Below are positions 35,197 through 47,715 of a stretch of DNA of 64,000 nucleotides, one piece after another. Made by a program: the position numbers and the translations under genes. Below the pieces are notes generated by a model. That model was given only the letters and a program-made list of their open reading frames with translations, had not been told where the DNA came from and did not search any database. Source of the stretch: Ceraceosorus guamensis (Eukaryota > Basidiomycota > Exobasidiomycetes > Ceraceosorales > Ceraceosoraceae); contig NW_020290042.1 in the NCBI RefSeq assembly GCF_003144195.1, positions 90,240-154,239 on the forward strand, written 5' to 3'. How positions within the stretch are numbered: position 1 is the stretch's first letter; each line of letters begins with the position of its first letter.

Positions 35197-38097
35197 ATGC
35201 CTCCCCGCACTCGCACCCGCAATCAGCAGCAGCAGGCTGCAGCCGCAGCGTCAGTCCCTGACCAAGTCCCCAACTCAAGTCATGACCTTGGCGCCATAGG
35301 CCCAGCAAGCACGCATGCCGCTTCTTCGCACAGAAATCGAGAGGAGCAGAATGAGCGGCTGAGCGGCCATCAAATGCAGAGTCCTTCGCAATCTTCGCAT
35401 GGACAATTGGCGCAAGTCTTTGGCAGTCCACACGCTGAAGGTACACTATCTTTCCCCGATATGCACAATCAATCCCTCATGCTCCAATCCAACCAGTCCC
35501 AACCACGCCATCAGCATCAAGCTCATCAACACCTCCCACAGCATCCCACCCACACGCACCATCACCTGCAGCAGGAGCTCAGAGGCGACAACCAGTCGCA
35601 GCCTCAGGATTACACCGACACCAACTATGGCGGGGAGCTGATGGGCCGCTCCGACTATGGTGGTCAGCTTGCGGCCCACAGCCGGGCAGATCAACAGCAA
35701 CCCGGACATGGGCACTCACAGCCGGTCGGAGTGCACAACGATCAGCTTATGGGAATGCAGCCACAACACGCGCAGGTGAGTATGGTCGCCATCAGGGGAT
35801 CAACAACCTGTCTCTCCGCGTCGAAATCCGCTTTCGAAAGGTTTCGGTCGAGCTGATGGCACGACTACCCGAGCACACACGCTTACGACTTGTACTTCAT
35901 CTTCGTAGCCTCACATTGGCCATACTCGCTCGGCTACACAGATGTTTCGTCCTCCGTCAAGATCACTTGGACAAGCCAGCGAGGCTGCTAACAGGCACCT
36001 GGAAGAGTTGTCAGCTATCAACACTGCGGTACGGCGGAGCGATGGGGGACACAATGCCAATGCGCAAGCCAGCGAAGGCCTCCTCCGCCTCTCTGGCCTT
36101 TCAGCTGCCCGGTCCGCAGGTCAACATGGAGCATTCATGAATACATACGGATCCAGCACGCCCACGTCCATGACGACTTCTGCCTCCTTCTCCGGCACAC
36201 ACACTCCATCGCTTTCGCGCAGCTTGTCTCCGACTAGCAGCATCAACAGCAGCTTCACCAATGGTACCGGTCAATCGTTGGCTTCCTCTGCTGCCGCTGC
36301 AATGGCAAACAGTGCAGGTGTCAAGATCAAGAAGAGGTTGAGCAACGTGGACCGCAAGCAGATCTGCGAGTATGCAAGGGATCATCCTCATGAAAGACAG
36401 GAGGTGGTCGGCAATCACTTTGGCGTAGAGAGAAGCACTGTGAGCAAGATCATGAAAGAGAAGGACAAGTGGCTTGCTATCGATGTGGAGCGCGAGGGTC
36501 ATGTCGTCAAACATCGGTGAGTCGTCCGAGACCACGTGCCGCGCCCGTGCTCTGGTGCGTCGCTGACCTTCGCCTCTCGCATCGTGATAACCATCTATTC
36601 AGCAATGCGCGGTTCCCTGAGATCGAAAAGGAAGTCTGCGTATGGCTCGCAAAGGAAGCAAAGCGACCTTCGGACAAGGAAATTATGAACAAGGCTGCCA
36701 AGATCGCTGCCGCGCATGGCGAGCTGACGTTCAAGGCTAGCGCTGGATGGCTTGTCAAGTTTCGCGAACGTCTCGGTCGTCAAGGTTTGCGATTTGGTCA
36801 CGTGCCTGCACGCAAATTGATCAACTCGGCCCTGACCCTGACCTCTCCAGGCGCAACTGGCACAGGTCAGCCCTACCATGCCAGTCCGCTTGGAAGCCCA
36901 ATTGGCGCATCCTCCATTGCCTTCCTCGACAATTCGCACACTGCAGGCATCATTGGGCAGTCCGATTCCGCGAGCGGCATGCATACAGCCCCCTGGTCGA
37001 ACGAGCCGCAACCTTTTGGTAGCGCGGACGCCGCGACATTCGCAGCAGATGACACTGCAAACGCCCAAATTTACACCCAGACGACTCCTCGAGCCTCTAA
37101 GCGTCGCGCAGAGACGATGCTGCATCAATCGTTCCCAGCTCCGATCTCTTCTTCTATTCTGAATGAAGCTCTTGGAAGAGACCATGGCACCCCTCCGCAG
37201 CCGGAGCATCATGTGCTCGGAAAACGCCAAAGAGGCAAAAAGGCACGCACAACTCCCGATGCTTCGGCAATCATGGCCATCAATCAGACGGACTATTCAC
37301 CTTCCATGCCTTCTTCCATGTCCATGCCTCTTTTCGATCAACGTCAAAGCGATAGTGCCCTACACTTTGACAAGGCGCGCCGAGTATTAGAGCTCGCGCT
37401 TGGAACGCAAGATGGAAGCCACATCCAAATCCCGGCTGAGCTGCTGGAGCACTCGAGAGCTCTGCGGCAGAGAGACTTGCACGGCTCTTCCGGCTCCAAC
37501 ACTGATCTGCGTGATCAGCCGCACGAGGAGCCACGGAGCGAACCAGATGCCGGCCGGAGGCACACGCGATCTATGCAGGCGGCGCAGAAAGGTCATGCTG
37601 ACGATCTCTACGTCGAAGAACACGCGGGGCAAAAAGTCGAGGCTGATTCCGGCCTGAGCACTCCGAATCACCCACACGACGACTCGGGTATGCAGATCGA
37701 CAGTCGTGCACCCTCAGGCAGCCCCAGCGATGCAGCTGGGCATACGTCGTCAAAAGGCAAAGGTAGGGAGCAAAGTCGGGCTGTAATCGCCTCACTGGAC
37801 CGTGCATTGCCCGCCTTCGGCCTCCAGCTGGACTCTTTCCACAAGAGATCTTCTTCCTCTTCGTCCTCGGGTGCAAGCTCGAATGCGCGCGTTTCTGTCA
37901 ACGAGGCTCAGACATGCGTGGACACGATCATTCGCTTTTTGCAAGAGCACCCCAGCTTGTCTCAGAAGGCTGACGACTTCCTCTACTGGGGCACCCTGAA
38001 GGGCTACCTCAATGCGATGGTAGAGCAAGAAAGACACGAAACTGATGACCTGGACGGCGTTCCCACTTCGTCGCAGGAGAAGCGAGCCAACAATTAG
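35197..38097 (+). CDS. CENP-B/pogo-type helix-turn-helix DNA-binding protein
   Basis: Exons 35197-35775, 35942-36516 and 36603-38097; 882 residues. The N-terminal 300 residues are Gln/His/Ser-rich and disordered. Two DNA-binding helix-turn-helix units follow: a CENP-B N-terminal-type domain (about 318-370: KKRLSNVDRKQICEYARDHP, then VGNHFGVERSTVSKIMKEKD) and a CENPB/Tc5-type domain (about 385-445: FPEIEKEVCVWLAKEAKRPS, IMNKAAKIAA, ASAGWLVKFRERLGR). This pair is known from CENP-B, fission-yeast Abp1/Cbh and pogo transposases. No DDE catalytic domain follows; instead there is a 440-residue low-complexity region with a basic KRQRGKKARTT segment and a final helical block (CVDTIIRFLQEHPSLSQKAD). 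It therefore looks like a host DNA-binding factor derived from a transposase-type fold, not an active element. Confidence 0.83.
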
Positions 38098-38586
38098 CGC
38101 GCCACTCTTTGCTTTCTCAGACAAGACGTGGGCGTAAGCAGTGCAGCCACCCTACCCAGCTCGTCGCGACCGCTTCATCCCTCGCACAAAGTCGTTCTGC
38201 ATGGTGTTGCAGACAAATCGCAATGCTTTGCTGATAGCCTTGCAGAGGACTGCCCCGATTGCTGCTACCATTTGCCTTGCGACCTGCGTCCTACGAACCA
38301 AATTTTCACAATTGTCAGATTTCTGCATTCCCCGCTTCGACCTCGCAATTGTTTCGTCTCGTTGCCTCTGCATTCACTACCCATCACACAATCAAAGCTT
38401 CACACAAACATTCATCCCTTTACAACCAACCAAGATGCACCAATGAGACCGTACCGTCAAACTCGAGCTTGCGGTTGGATGATCTGCGCAGACTTTTCGC
38501 TCGCTCCATGTGAAAGCATGTTTTGTACAGGATGTCTATCCGGGTTGTGAGACCGTGATATTTAGCGGGTAGTTGTAACTTCAAAT
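38098..38586. other. Convergent 3' intergenic region
   Basis: About 490 bp between the CENP-B-like gene (+) and the MFS gene (-). Only 3' UTR sequence is expected; no feature is seen. Confidence 0.55.
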
Positions 38587-40308
38587 CTATATCTTGAGGA
38601 GCCGAAAGCCTCGCTCAGGCTGCGGATTTGTTGAATCTCTCCTTCTCCGCATAGCATCACGCACCTCGATGGCATACGCGCCAGCAGCGCACAGAGCACC
38701 TGCAAGCACGATTGCCCCTGTGAATCCGATAAGGTGAGAGAACTTTTGCTGCGTTGGCTCGCCCTTTAGGAAAGCTCCGGCAGTAGGTGTGCCGACCAGA
38801 TTTGCGATGGCCACGACGGAATAGACTGCACCCAGCCTCGCACCGTAGTGGGACTGGGGCGATATGCGAGCGATGTAGGCGGGCAAGAGGGAGACGAAAC
38901 CTCCGGAGAGCAGACCGTACAATGCTGCAAAGGCTACAATTGCTCCCTCCCCTTTGGACGGCAGCCATAATGCCAGCACAAGCACTCCAGAGGCTGTGAT
39001 GAGCGGCACGAGCATGTTCAAAACTCCCACCCTGTCCGCCATGATGCCCGGAATGATTCGAGCGGGAATACCGCAGGCGTTGATGATGGGCAACAAGTAC
39101 TGCGCGAGGTTGGAGTTCACACCTTGAAGCTGGGCGTATTGTTGTATGAAAAAGAAGGGATTAAAGAGTCCGTAGAAGACGCAGAATGCGGATGCCGTTG
39201 CCAGACAGAAGCGAATGTCCTTGAAACCACCAACGTCGATGAATTTGAGGAAGGAGGACATAGGCTGAGGTCTTAGAGGCAAGCGAGTCTTCATGGTGAG
39301 GCATGAGAAGGTGAGACATCCCAGAGCGATGAATGCGCACGCTCTGACGGCCCAGCCGAATCCCTTCTCCGCCAGAAGCCTTTGCAGGATGATGGGAAAG
39401 ATGACGCCTCCGAGACTAGATCCAGCCGCAACGACTCCCAGTGCGTATGCTCTCTTTTTTCTGAACCAATGCGTTAGCACCGCGAGAGCCGGCGTGAACA
39501 CCATCGCGTTGCCAAGACCGAACAAAAGACCTTGTGTCAGAAAGTACTGGTAGGTCTGATCGGCTTGAGTGATGGAGAGCATGAAAGTGCTAAAGATGAT
39601 GCAGAAGGATCCAAGAGGCATGAGAACACCGACGCCGTAGCTGTCGAAGATTTTGCCAACCTGATAATGAGGCGGGGATGAAGCAAAGAATCGTAAAGTT
39701 GTAGCGCGACTGGTCAAAGCTCCGAGTGTCTGCGACAGACAGCGCAGCGTGCTCACCAAGGGTCCAAATCCGTACAGCAGGAACAGTTGGATCGCACCGA
39801 TCAATGCCACGACCGAATCCGTCTCGTGCGTTAATCGATTGGAATTGTAGTAATTTTGGAACACTCCGTAGCTAGCAATGCAAGAAGGAGGCAAGCACGG
39901 CCAGTGCGACGTGAGGCAATGTGACTCGTGCATCCTCTTCGTGCGAGCTCACCTGTTTGCAATTCCAAAGCTGGCGAAGAGCGTTGTTGCAGCACCAATA
40001 GCGACCAGCCATGCTCTCCATCCTCCATCAGGAACGTCTGGCAGAGCATCTGAGGTTGGCGTTTGCTGGGGACCTAGCGCTTTCTCATCCGCTTCACTTT
40101 GCCCAAGTGGCGATGTGGATGTCTTTTCTGCTTTCTTTGACTCGAGACGTGATGTTGCTTCGCCTCCTTTCTCCTCATTTTCCTCCGGAGACAACATTGT
40201 CGCGCTCGATGCCCGTCTGAGTGGAGTGTGGACCGCAGAGCTTTCTTGAGGCGCTGAGTGGGTCGCCAAAGCTTCCAAACCCGCATTATTCGACTTCATA
40301 TCTGACAT
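38587..40308 (-). CDS. MCT-type major facilitator transporter
   Basis: Exons 39953-40308, 39757-39871 and 38587-39660; 514 residues. It has a polar cytosolic N-terminus of about 90 residues, the monocarboxylate-transporter signature PDGGWRAWLVAIGA, then twelve predicted membrane segments (for example IGAIQLFLLYGFGPL, YFLTQGLLFGLGNAMVFTPA, AYALGVVAAGSSLGGVIFPI, GAVYSVVAIANLVGTPTAGA) and a short basic C-terminus. Fungal relatives carry monocarboxylates, riboflavin or related acids across the plasma membrane; the substrate here is unknown. Start ATG 40308 (MSDMKSNN) is preferred to upstream open frame because that is not conserved; ATG 40299 is an alternative. The second intron (39661-39756, 96 nt) is stop-free and in frame, and its removal joins FGPL to VGKIFDSYG as in the family. 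Confidence 0.88.
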
Positions 40309-40886
40309 CCCTCTTGACTGTGGGTGTATGGCATGAAACTGTTGGCAAAGCAGGTCGGATGGTGGTCGAGCTGCGAGGGACTGTGGAGAGGCGATTAGTC
40401 TAATGATGGTCAGAAGCGTCTCTCTTCGTCTGTACGGATGCGCTGTCTTTGGAAGGGACGCGGTGTTGCCATTCACAAATTTACGAAGGTGACTCAAAAG
40501 AGTCTCATTCACAGTAGACCCCATGATCTGCCACTTTGAAGTGACTACAGTGAATGGACCCCTGGTCTTTCTGGTACAATCGCAGATATGGCTCTTCCGA
40601 GTCATACAGTACGCAGCATTCACAACTGAAACTCCCGCTTAGGCCCGATCTATTTCGGTCAAACCGCCATGTCCGCCGCGCGCGTACTCTACTACTCGTA
40701 TCATTTCGAGCGGCTGTGCTGCTGACGCGCCTCGGTCATGCAAGCGCAGCCAAACAGCTCTTTTACCGCCCGCGGCGCCCCCCCCTGCATGCTGCTAGCC
40801 TGCGCGCATATATTCTGATTCACGATTCGACGATTGCGTGCGTTTGCTGAGGATTCGCATTTGCGCGGGCGAAGAGCCAAAATGTT

Positions 40887-40957
<71 letters not shown>

Positions 40958-43248
40958 TGGAGCTGGAGCCGGCCGACTATGACTCTCAACAGCCTCGCTC
41001 ATGGGACGCGGACAGCGTGAGTGTGAGCGATAGGAAAGGGAAATTGTTCACAGGACAGGAGTACCATCGTACCATCGCTCTGCTGGCTAGTGTCTACCTA
41101 CGAGTTGCTTACGAGAGAGAGAGCCAGCATCACGCATACCACACGGGCGCGTCTACGTACCCCTTCCATCCTTCGATCGTCCCGTGCTGAAGTGTAGCGT
41201 CCGCGCAAAGCACAGTGGATCATATGATTAGGCGTAGGCGGTGAGTGCGAGCTTAGAGGAGCAAACGCTCAAAGGACCACCGCTGTCAAACAGCGAATCG
41301 GCCTGATGAGCGCTCCTCGTCAGACTTCGATGCTTGATGCAATCACTCTGACTCAAGACTGATTGACAACTGGCATAGATGAAGCACGTGATGCAAACTC
41401 GCTAATTGCAAGCGCGACGCTAATACTAACAACCTGCCGAATACAGTACTACACTACTGTATGCGTGTCACACAGCAACAGCAATGAAGAGGGGAAGGGT
41501 CCCTCCCCTCGCACAAGAGTCTCGCCCACAAGACCTGTAAACCCTGCCAATCACGATGCATTGGACGCTTGTCTCCTTCAAAGCTTTGAGGATAGCGTCA
41601 ATCACGATGCTATGGCGCAAAGGTTGCGAGCGCGATCCACGCTGGGAAACGACGAGAACTTTCGTTTGCGCAGATATGTCCGCTCGAACGTTCTACCCTG
41701 CGTCTGGTTTCGATGCCATAAGGTGGAGGGAGCCCTCCCAAATGGGCGAGCGACAGCGTATGCTCGCAATTCAGGAGCCGCTCACGAGACGTGTCGAGTG
41801 CGAGTACTTGCAGCGCAACGCGCGGACACCACGTCTATGTATGTAGCTGCTGCTGCATGATGTGGACTCTTGCAAATTGAATCTGCACCGTTCAATTATT
41901 CTTGCCGAGCCGGCGATTTCGCATCGCGCGCTAGCTGTACGCCGCGCTGCCTACGCAAGATCGATCTGATGCCGGCGTTTAAAATCGGATCTCGAGCGTA
42001 CCGCAACTATATAGCTGCATGACATGCCGGGTTGTATAGCTGGGTGGACCCTACCTGGCTGCGATCCAGATCATAGGCGATCGCTACGCGCCGAAGACCA
42101 GCGGCAACCGCCGGTGAAGGACTCATGGCTGCGACTGCTGTCCAGTCCCCTAGGCCTCTTGGTCACGAGTACAGCCGCAGGGCTGCTCGCATGGTTGGTC
42201 TCACCTCCTGCACTCAGGTGTTTGCAATGGAGTGTCCGGCAACTCACGATTTGCTGAGCGGCTCGTCAGTGCAGCTTGAATCGTCTCGCTGCAAGCTAAG
42301 CTATTCGGATCATACTTCAGTCGATGCCCCGTCTGGGCGCAATGTGCGAATCCCCGAGGGAAAGCCACGACAACGATCGCTAGTGGCGAATCATTGGCGC
42401 TACGTGGACTAGAGTAAAGTTACTTCCGGTACGTTTCAAGGGTGCCCCCTACAGCATCTTCACGGGCTTGGATAAAGGCAATGTTTTGACGTGCGCTGCG
42501 CTGTAGTCGTATGTTAGATGATGTGACTGTGCCCCAAATTGCGACTTGAAGGCAAGCGCATGTACGGCATAGTGCATCACCTCTTTGGAATCCAACTTCA
42601 GCAGGTGGTGGCCTGTCTTGACAATTTTAGTGAGCTGTCCACAAATTCAATGCTCTCGCATATGCATTGAGTGAGCAGATAGATGGGCTCTTGAGGTGTC
42701 TGAGACGTACCAAACCCGCGAGCACCTTTGCGATACTGGACAGACCACCGTCCAAGACATACTTTACAGAAAGCTTCCTTTCTTGGAAACCTCAACGCGG
42801 AGACGGCAGAAGGCAGGCTAGACGTGCAGTGGTGTCAATCATCACGTCAGAAGGGGTTGTCAAACACACAGCAAGAAGATGTGCCCAGCAATTTCCCTAC
42901 TTAGCTCCCTGACTGCTTCGCACATCATGAAGCTCAGTATGTGACTGCGAAGGTGTGGTGATAGAGATTATGGCACTTTAGCAGCGTGAGAAGAGCGAGC
43001 AGGAGATGTCTCGACATCCCTTATCTAGGCTACTTGCAAGGATACCCAGATTCGGTCTTCCCAGAACGTCAAGAATCGAACTTCCTTATCTTTGTCACGC
43101 TAGCCACACCCATCTGCAATCATAGCATCTGACATCTCGTACCTTGTCTCGCACCCCAGTGCATTCCAACGTCGTCAACACAGACGAGTATCCACTGCTG
43201 CACCTTGCCAAGACGTGCGCCACTCCGGATCAGCTTAGCGTCACCGTC
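40309..43248. other. 2.9 kb gene-poor divergent region
   Basis: Lies between the MFS gene (-) and the amine oxidase (+). It holds the GGAGCA hexamer repeat (40887-40970) just after an ATTCACGATTCGACGATT tract (40815-40840), and TGACTC words near 41350. No supported gene or RNA. Confidence 0.5.
40887..40970. repeat. (GGAGCA)11 hexanucleotide repeat with degenerate GGAGCT tail
   Basis: Eleven perfect GGAGCA units (40887-40952) followed by GGAGCT, GGAGCT and GGAGCC. All plus-strand phases and at least two minus-strand phases are open across it, giving Glu-Gln, Arg-Ser or Pro-Ala repeats. Flanking sequence shows no gene. Confidence 0.95.
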
Positions 43249-45096
43249 ATGTCCCACGTTTCGGCAGTAGGAGCACGAGGATCCGGAAGCGCTAGCGGCT
43301 CCGTACCGAAGCGCGGGGCTGAAGGATCCAAGCCAAAGCTGGCGATTGCGGGGGCAGGAGTCTCCGGTCTGTACGCCGGCATCTTGATGCAGCGCGCAGG
43401 CTGGGACGTCGACATTTTCGAGGCGTCTGCCCGCGTCGGGGGTCGTATCCAGACTCACCGATTCAATGATGAGCAAGACAATTGGTTCGAAGTTGGCGCT
43501 ATGAGAATTCCTCAATCGCCAGCGCACCAGATCGTCGGCGACCTCATCGACTACTGCAACGTTCATGGGGGAGGAAAGAGTCGACTTGGACCTCTTCAGC
43601 GCATCCCTTACGTTCTGGAACATCCTAACAATTTGATCCATGTCAACGGTCGTCAAGTGCGCTTGTGCGACCCAGAAGCCAAATGTCCTGTCAAGCTGGG
43701 CTTTCCCGATGTTCCTCCTGCGTACCACGGCAAATCGGCGCAGGAGCTCTTGATGGTAAGTGGTAGACTCGACGCAGCTTGGACTATGCTCGTGGAGACT
43801 TGGCGACCATCACGCGAGCGCATCGTACTGACCTTTCTTTCCTCCTTCGACCTGGTTGGATAGTCCGTCTTGCATCCCTTCATCGAACAATTGCACAAGG
43901 ACTTCAACAAAGGTTTTGAAGAGATATTAAAGTATGACCACCTTTCCTTCCGGATGTATCTCAAGCAGATAGCTGGCTTTCCCACGAGTGTCATCGACTA
44001 CATCGAGGCACTCTGCAGCCAGTCCAATCAGTACGATCTAGCGTTCACCGAAATCTGCTGCTTGTCGATGGACTTCTTCACTCCAGAATGGATTACGCTC
44101 GCAGGGGGTATGGACCGCCTTCCGCGAAGCATGGCGCACATGATAGGTCTCAAGAATCTGCACTTGGGTGCCCCGGTCACTACTATCGAAGCTCTTCCGG
44201 ACGGCAAAGTCTTCTTGGCTGCTGGCGGGCGAGTAACCGGAAATGTGTACGACAAGGTGTTGCTCGCGATGCCTCCTGCTGCGCTCAAGATGATTCCCAA
44301 CAGACCTAGATGGCACACTCGCAAAGAGCACGCTTTGCGAGCGATGCATTTTGAACCGCTCTACAAGCTCGGTATTCGCTTCAAATCGCGTTTTTGGGAG
44401 AAAGTCGCTCAGCCCTCGTTCGGTGGTCAAACGACCACGGACCTACCATCGAGATGGATTGTCTACCCAAGCAACGGCATCGGAGACCAAGGTTCAGGTG
44501 TCTTGCTGCTCTACTCCTGGATGACCGACGCAGCCGCTTTCCTGCCTCTCTCCATCCCAGAGCGTCTCGAGCTCGGCCTCAAAGACCTTGAGAAGATCTA
44601 CGGTCCGCAGGGCGTCGACGTTCGTGCGGAATTCCTTGAAGCCCAAGATGCTGCTTGGTCATCCAAATGGGCAACTGGTGACAGCATGTTCCTTCCGGGT
44701 CGTGAGTGCATGATCCGCCTCAGTAGACCATTAATAAGACCGTTGCTTATCCTTCCCGCCACATCTCCGGATGCAGAATTTTCCACGTTGCACGACGCGG
44801 CTGGCCAAGCAGAAGGCAACATCCACTTTGCTGGCGAGCACCTGTCCAGAAGACACACCTGGATCGCTGGCGCCTTGAGCTCCGCTCTGTCTTCCGTTCG
44901 AGAAATGACCGGAGATGCAACGATCGAAGCACTTGGCCAGCACACCACGACGGTGAACCCTCAGCAGCCAGAAACATTCCGAGCAGACCCCGAACCTGCA
45001 GTAGCTACTGCACAGCACAATGAGTCAACTCGCCCTTCGAACGAGAGGTCGCTAGAGCTCCAACCTGCCCGCAAGCCTCCACTTGCAAAGCTTTAG
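43249..45096 (+). CDS. FAD-dependent L-amino-acid / monoamine oxidase
   Basis: Exons 43249-43755, 43864-44701 and 44777-45096; 554 residues. It oxidatively deaminates an amine or L-amino acid to the oxo product, ammonia and H2O2. The Rossmann FAD site is KLAIAGAGVSGLYAGILMQR followed by EASARVGGRIQTHRF. The substrate-domain core includes WFEVGAMRIPQSP and TLAGGMDRLPRSM, and the C-terminal FAD site is IHFAGEHLSRRHTWIAGALS. No signal peptide and no peroxisomal SKL end are seen (it ends PPLAKL). The 75-nt intron 44702-44776 is stop-free and in frame; taking it out gives FLPGQFSTLHD, the family pattern. The first ATG in frame is 43249. The final 60 residues are polar and probably disordered. Confidence 0.89.
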
Positions 45097-45291
45097 ACAA
45101 ATCACGCTTTCACGCGACCGCCTATTGAATCACAAACGTCTCCTTTCAATCACATTGACTCACACATAGACACCATAGACGTAAATGCAATCCTATTGAC
45201 GATCATGCGTTGTTCTTCCATAATGTTGGTGAGCGGACGTCGTCCTCGGCTGCCTTGGAAGTCGACGACTGGACGCCGGATTGGGATTCCT

Positions 45292-46980
45292 CTACGCTCT
45301 AGTCTCGGTCGATCGACGAGGCGGATGGGCTGCACTGTGCGAAGGACACTGGTAATCGGACCAACTTCGATCGTTCGCCGGACAAGAGGACGATCCTGCT
45401 CTTCTTGAAGTGTCAGGAGGTGAGCTGGATTTGATGCTGATCATCGACTTCGAATGGCGCGCATTAGAGCTCCCATTGCTCAGACCTGGAGCTTCTTGTA
45501 GGCTAGCCGCGGCATGTCGAGCACGTTTGACCGGTGTGATCCTCATTCCATTGTTGCCTTTTGGCCGCTTTTTGATAGGTCGCATCTGCGAGGTATCAGG
45601 CTCCGCTTGCTGTGCGGCAACGGTTGCTCTGTCCACCGAAGCGATTGGTGTCGTCTTTCCAAAAATCATTTTGACACCGTTACTGGACGAGCCAAAGTCG
45701 TTGGGCGTATATGTATTTGAGGGACTCAGTAGGCTACTGATCGTGGCCGCCGAGGCTCCCGCTCTGATAGTCAGACCAGCTCTGGGCATGGAGGGAGGTC
45801 TCATGATACGGCTCGAGGTAGATTCGTTGTTCCCTATTTCCGATCTTGCAGTGCTTCGAGGCTGAGTGAGCTGCCGCGTTAGGTGCGTCGCCGCTCTCGC
45901 CTTGCTCATCAAGGTTTGTCCCTTGCTCCGTTGACCGGCGCTCGTCACGCCTGCCTTTGCAGTGGACAGTCCCCTTCTCTTCTTCAGGTGAGACTTTGCT
46001 ATCGCGTCGTCCACCACGATGCCTCTGGAATCCCTTTCCGCCGTGGCTGCCGCCAGACGCTCTCGCAGACGAGCGCTTGCTGCCTCCTTCGCTTCCTTCT
46101 CAGCGCCCAGTTCCCGCAGATACAGTCGCCTCCAGGAGGCGGGCGGCTCGCGGTCATACAACCCCTCCGCGTCCTTCCTGCGTACGGATGCGAGGTCCGC
46201 ATGCGCGAGACGGCGCCAAAGATCTGCGAGTTTGACACGAGGATGGCAATTATGAGCAGGTGGCGAACGGCGATGGTCGGCCACAATCAAATCGCACCTT
46301 CTGTCTCTGACATGATTTGCTGCACAAGCGAGACGAGGGAGCAATGCGACTCAAGTGTCAGAAAGCACCCGCCGCTCTTCAGCCGGATGTGTGCGCTTCA
46401 GACTTACTGGAGAATTACCTTCGATCACCATCAGCTGACTTGCAGAGCAGTGTCGTAGCACTGGCCCCGCCAAGCTGTAAGGCATGGCGCCTATGTCTTC
46501 AACCACTGTAAAGACGATTAGCTTGGTCACTCAGCACGAGCGCAAAACGGGTGGGGATGATAAGGAAAAGCTCACTGTGGATGTTGCGGCAGATGACTGG
46601 ATGCATGAGTCAAGAGGTGATGTCAATCGTGAGTCCGTTCCAACAGCTGCAAGAGCAACATTGAAGGTGGAATTTTCCCATCAGAAGCAAGGAAAAGTGA
46701 ACTCACCCGTCATGGCCATGCTCTTGAGGCTCATCATCTTGCTCACACGGGCGTCTTGCCGCGCTTGCCTCTCGTGCGTTTCCTCCTCGGCAGCAGCGGC
46801 CATTGAGGCCATCTTTGAGCTGCCCTCATTGCCCAAGAAAGGAGCAATGTATGCGCCAGGCAGAACCTCGTCGAGGCTGGAGTGGGAAGACTGAGATTCG
46901 GTCGGGGGTGTTGCTGATTGCACTGGAGGCTGAGGACCCATCATAGAGGGTGGCTCAGGAGATCGTTTCCAATCCTTCAT
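45292..46980 (-). CDS. ELA1: Elongin A (RNA polymerase II elongation / Cul3 adaptor subunit)
   Basis: Exons 46707-46980, 46576-46596, 46408-46505, 46298-46319 and 45292-46223; 448 residues. Elongin A binds Elongin C; in fungi the complex serves a cullin ligase that acts on stalled RNA polymerase II. After a 75-residue extension the Elongin A domain reads MSLKSMAMTVICRNIHMVED, IGAMPYSLAGPVLRHCSASQ, LMVIEGNSPQIMSETEDLWR, then RLAHADL and REPPASWRRLYL; the first part is the BC-box-like and F-box-like region. Two exons are only 21 and 22 nt, yet all phases close and both are needed to rebuild the conserved block. An Arg/Lys/Glu-rich coiled coil and a basic Ser/Pro-rich tail with KKRPKGNNGMRITPVKRARH follow. 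The domain is weakly conserved, so the call is good but not certain. Confidence 0.77.
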
Positions 46981-47715
46981 GGCTGAAATGATATAGGGCC
47001 AGCTTCAGTCGGCGCGTGTCAGAGAAGGCAAAGATGGTAGGCCAGAAGTGTGCCACCGCGTAGAGCGGAATCACGAATGAAGAATAATCATGAATGTGAA
47101 TGGATGGAGCTCTTCAATAGGGAAGGAAGCCGCGCAACAGGTACAAGGTCCTTATTCGCGATTTCAAGATTTCAAGATTAATCAAAATACAAGCGCGTCC
47201 ATACCGATCACGTGCCCTATATACGTATGCTTGATGGCCCAGCAGGCATCCTCGCCTAGCTGGTCCGCACCCACGTTTGACCGTCCAGCAAATCGTGAAT
47301 CGAGCGCCCGGGCATAGTGAAGGTCATCTTCCAACACACCATTAGGTTGAGTACGTGGCAGGCAAGCGTCGGTGCCTAGAGCACGATCGACCGATTGCAC
47401 GGACATATCGCGCATCTTGCATCCGCCATCGAAGACAGAAGAAAAGTTGAGCAAGCACTGTCCTCAAGCAAGTAAAGGTTTCGAAGTTTTGCGCGCGCTT
47501 GAAGCTGTACTACACGGTCTAGTGAGAGATTGAAGTCGCACAGCTGGTTCAGCCATCCTTTTTGGCGGTGTTCTTCTCACAGCTCTCCGATTATCGCCTG
47601 GCGGTGCAGAGCCACCAGCGCATGGAATACTCCGTCCTCTCGAATAGGGCGTAGCACCTTACCGAAACCCCTTGTCATACAACCTGACACGTCGTCTCTT
47701 GCATCGCCCGACAAG
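46981..47715. other. 0.7 kb divergent intergenic region
   Basis: Shared promoter region of Elongin A (-) and the Mpr1-type acetyltransferase (+). The gap is AT-richer around 47040-47200. No coding feature or repeat is recognised. Confidence 0.5.

Noticed and set aside
40834-41190. Glu-Gln repeat 'protein' on the plus strand and Pro-Ala repeat 'protein' on the minus strand
   Set aside because: Both are translations of the GGAGCA microsatellite; flanking residues show no conserved domain.
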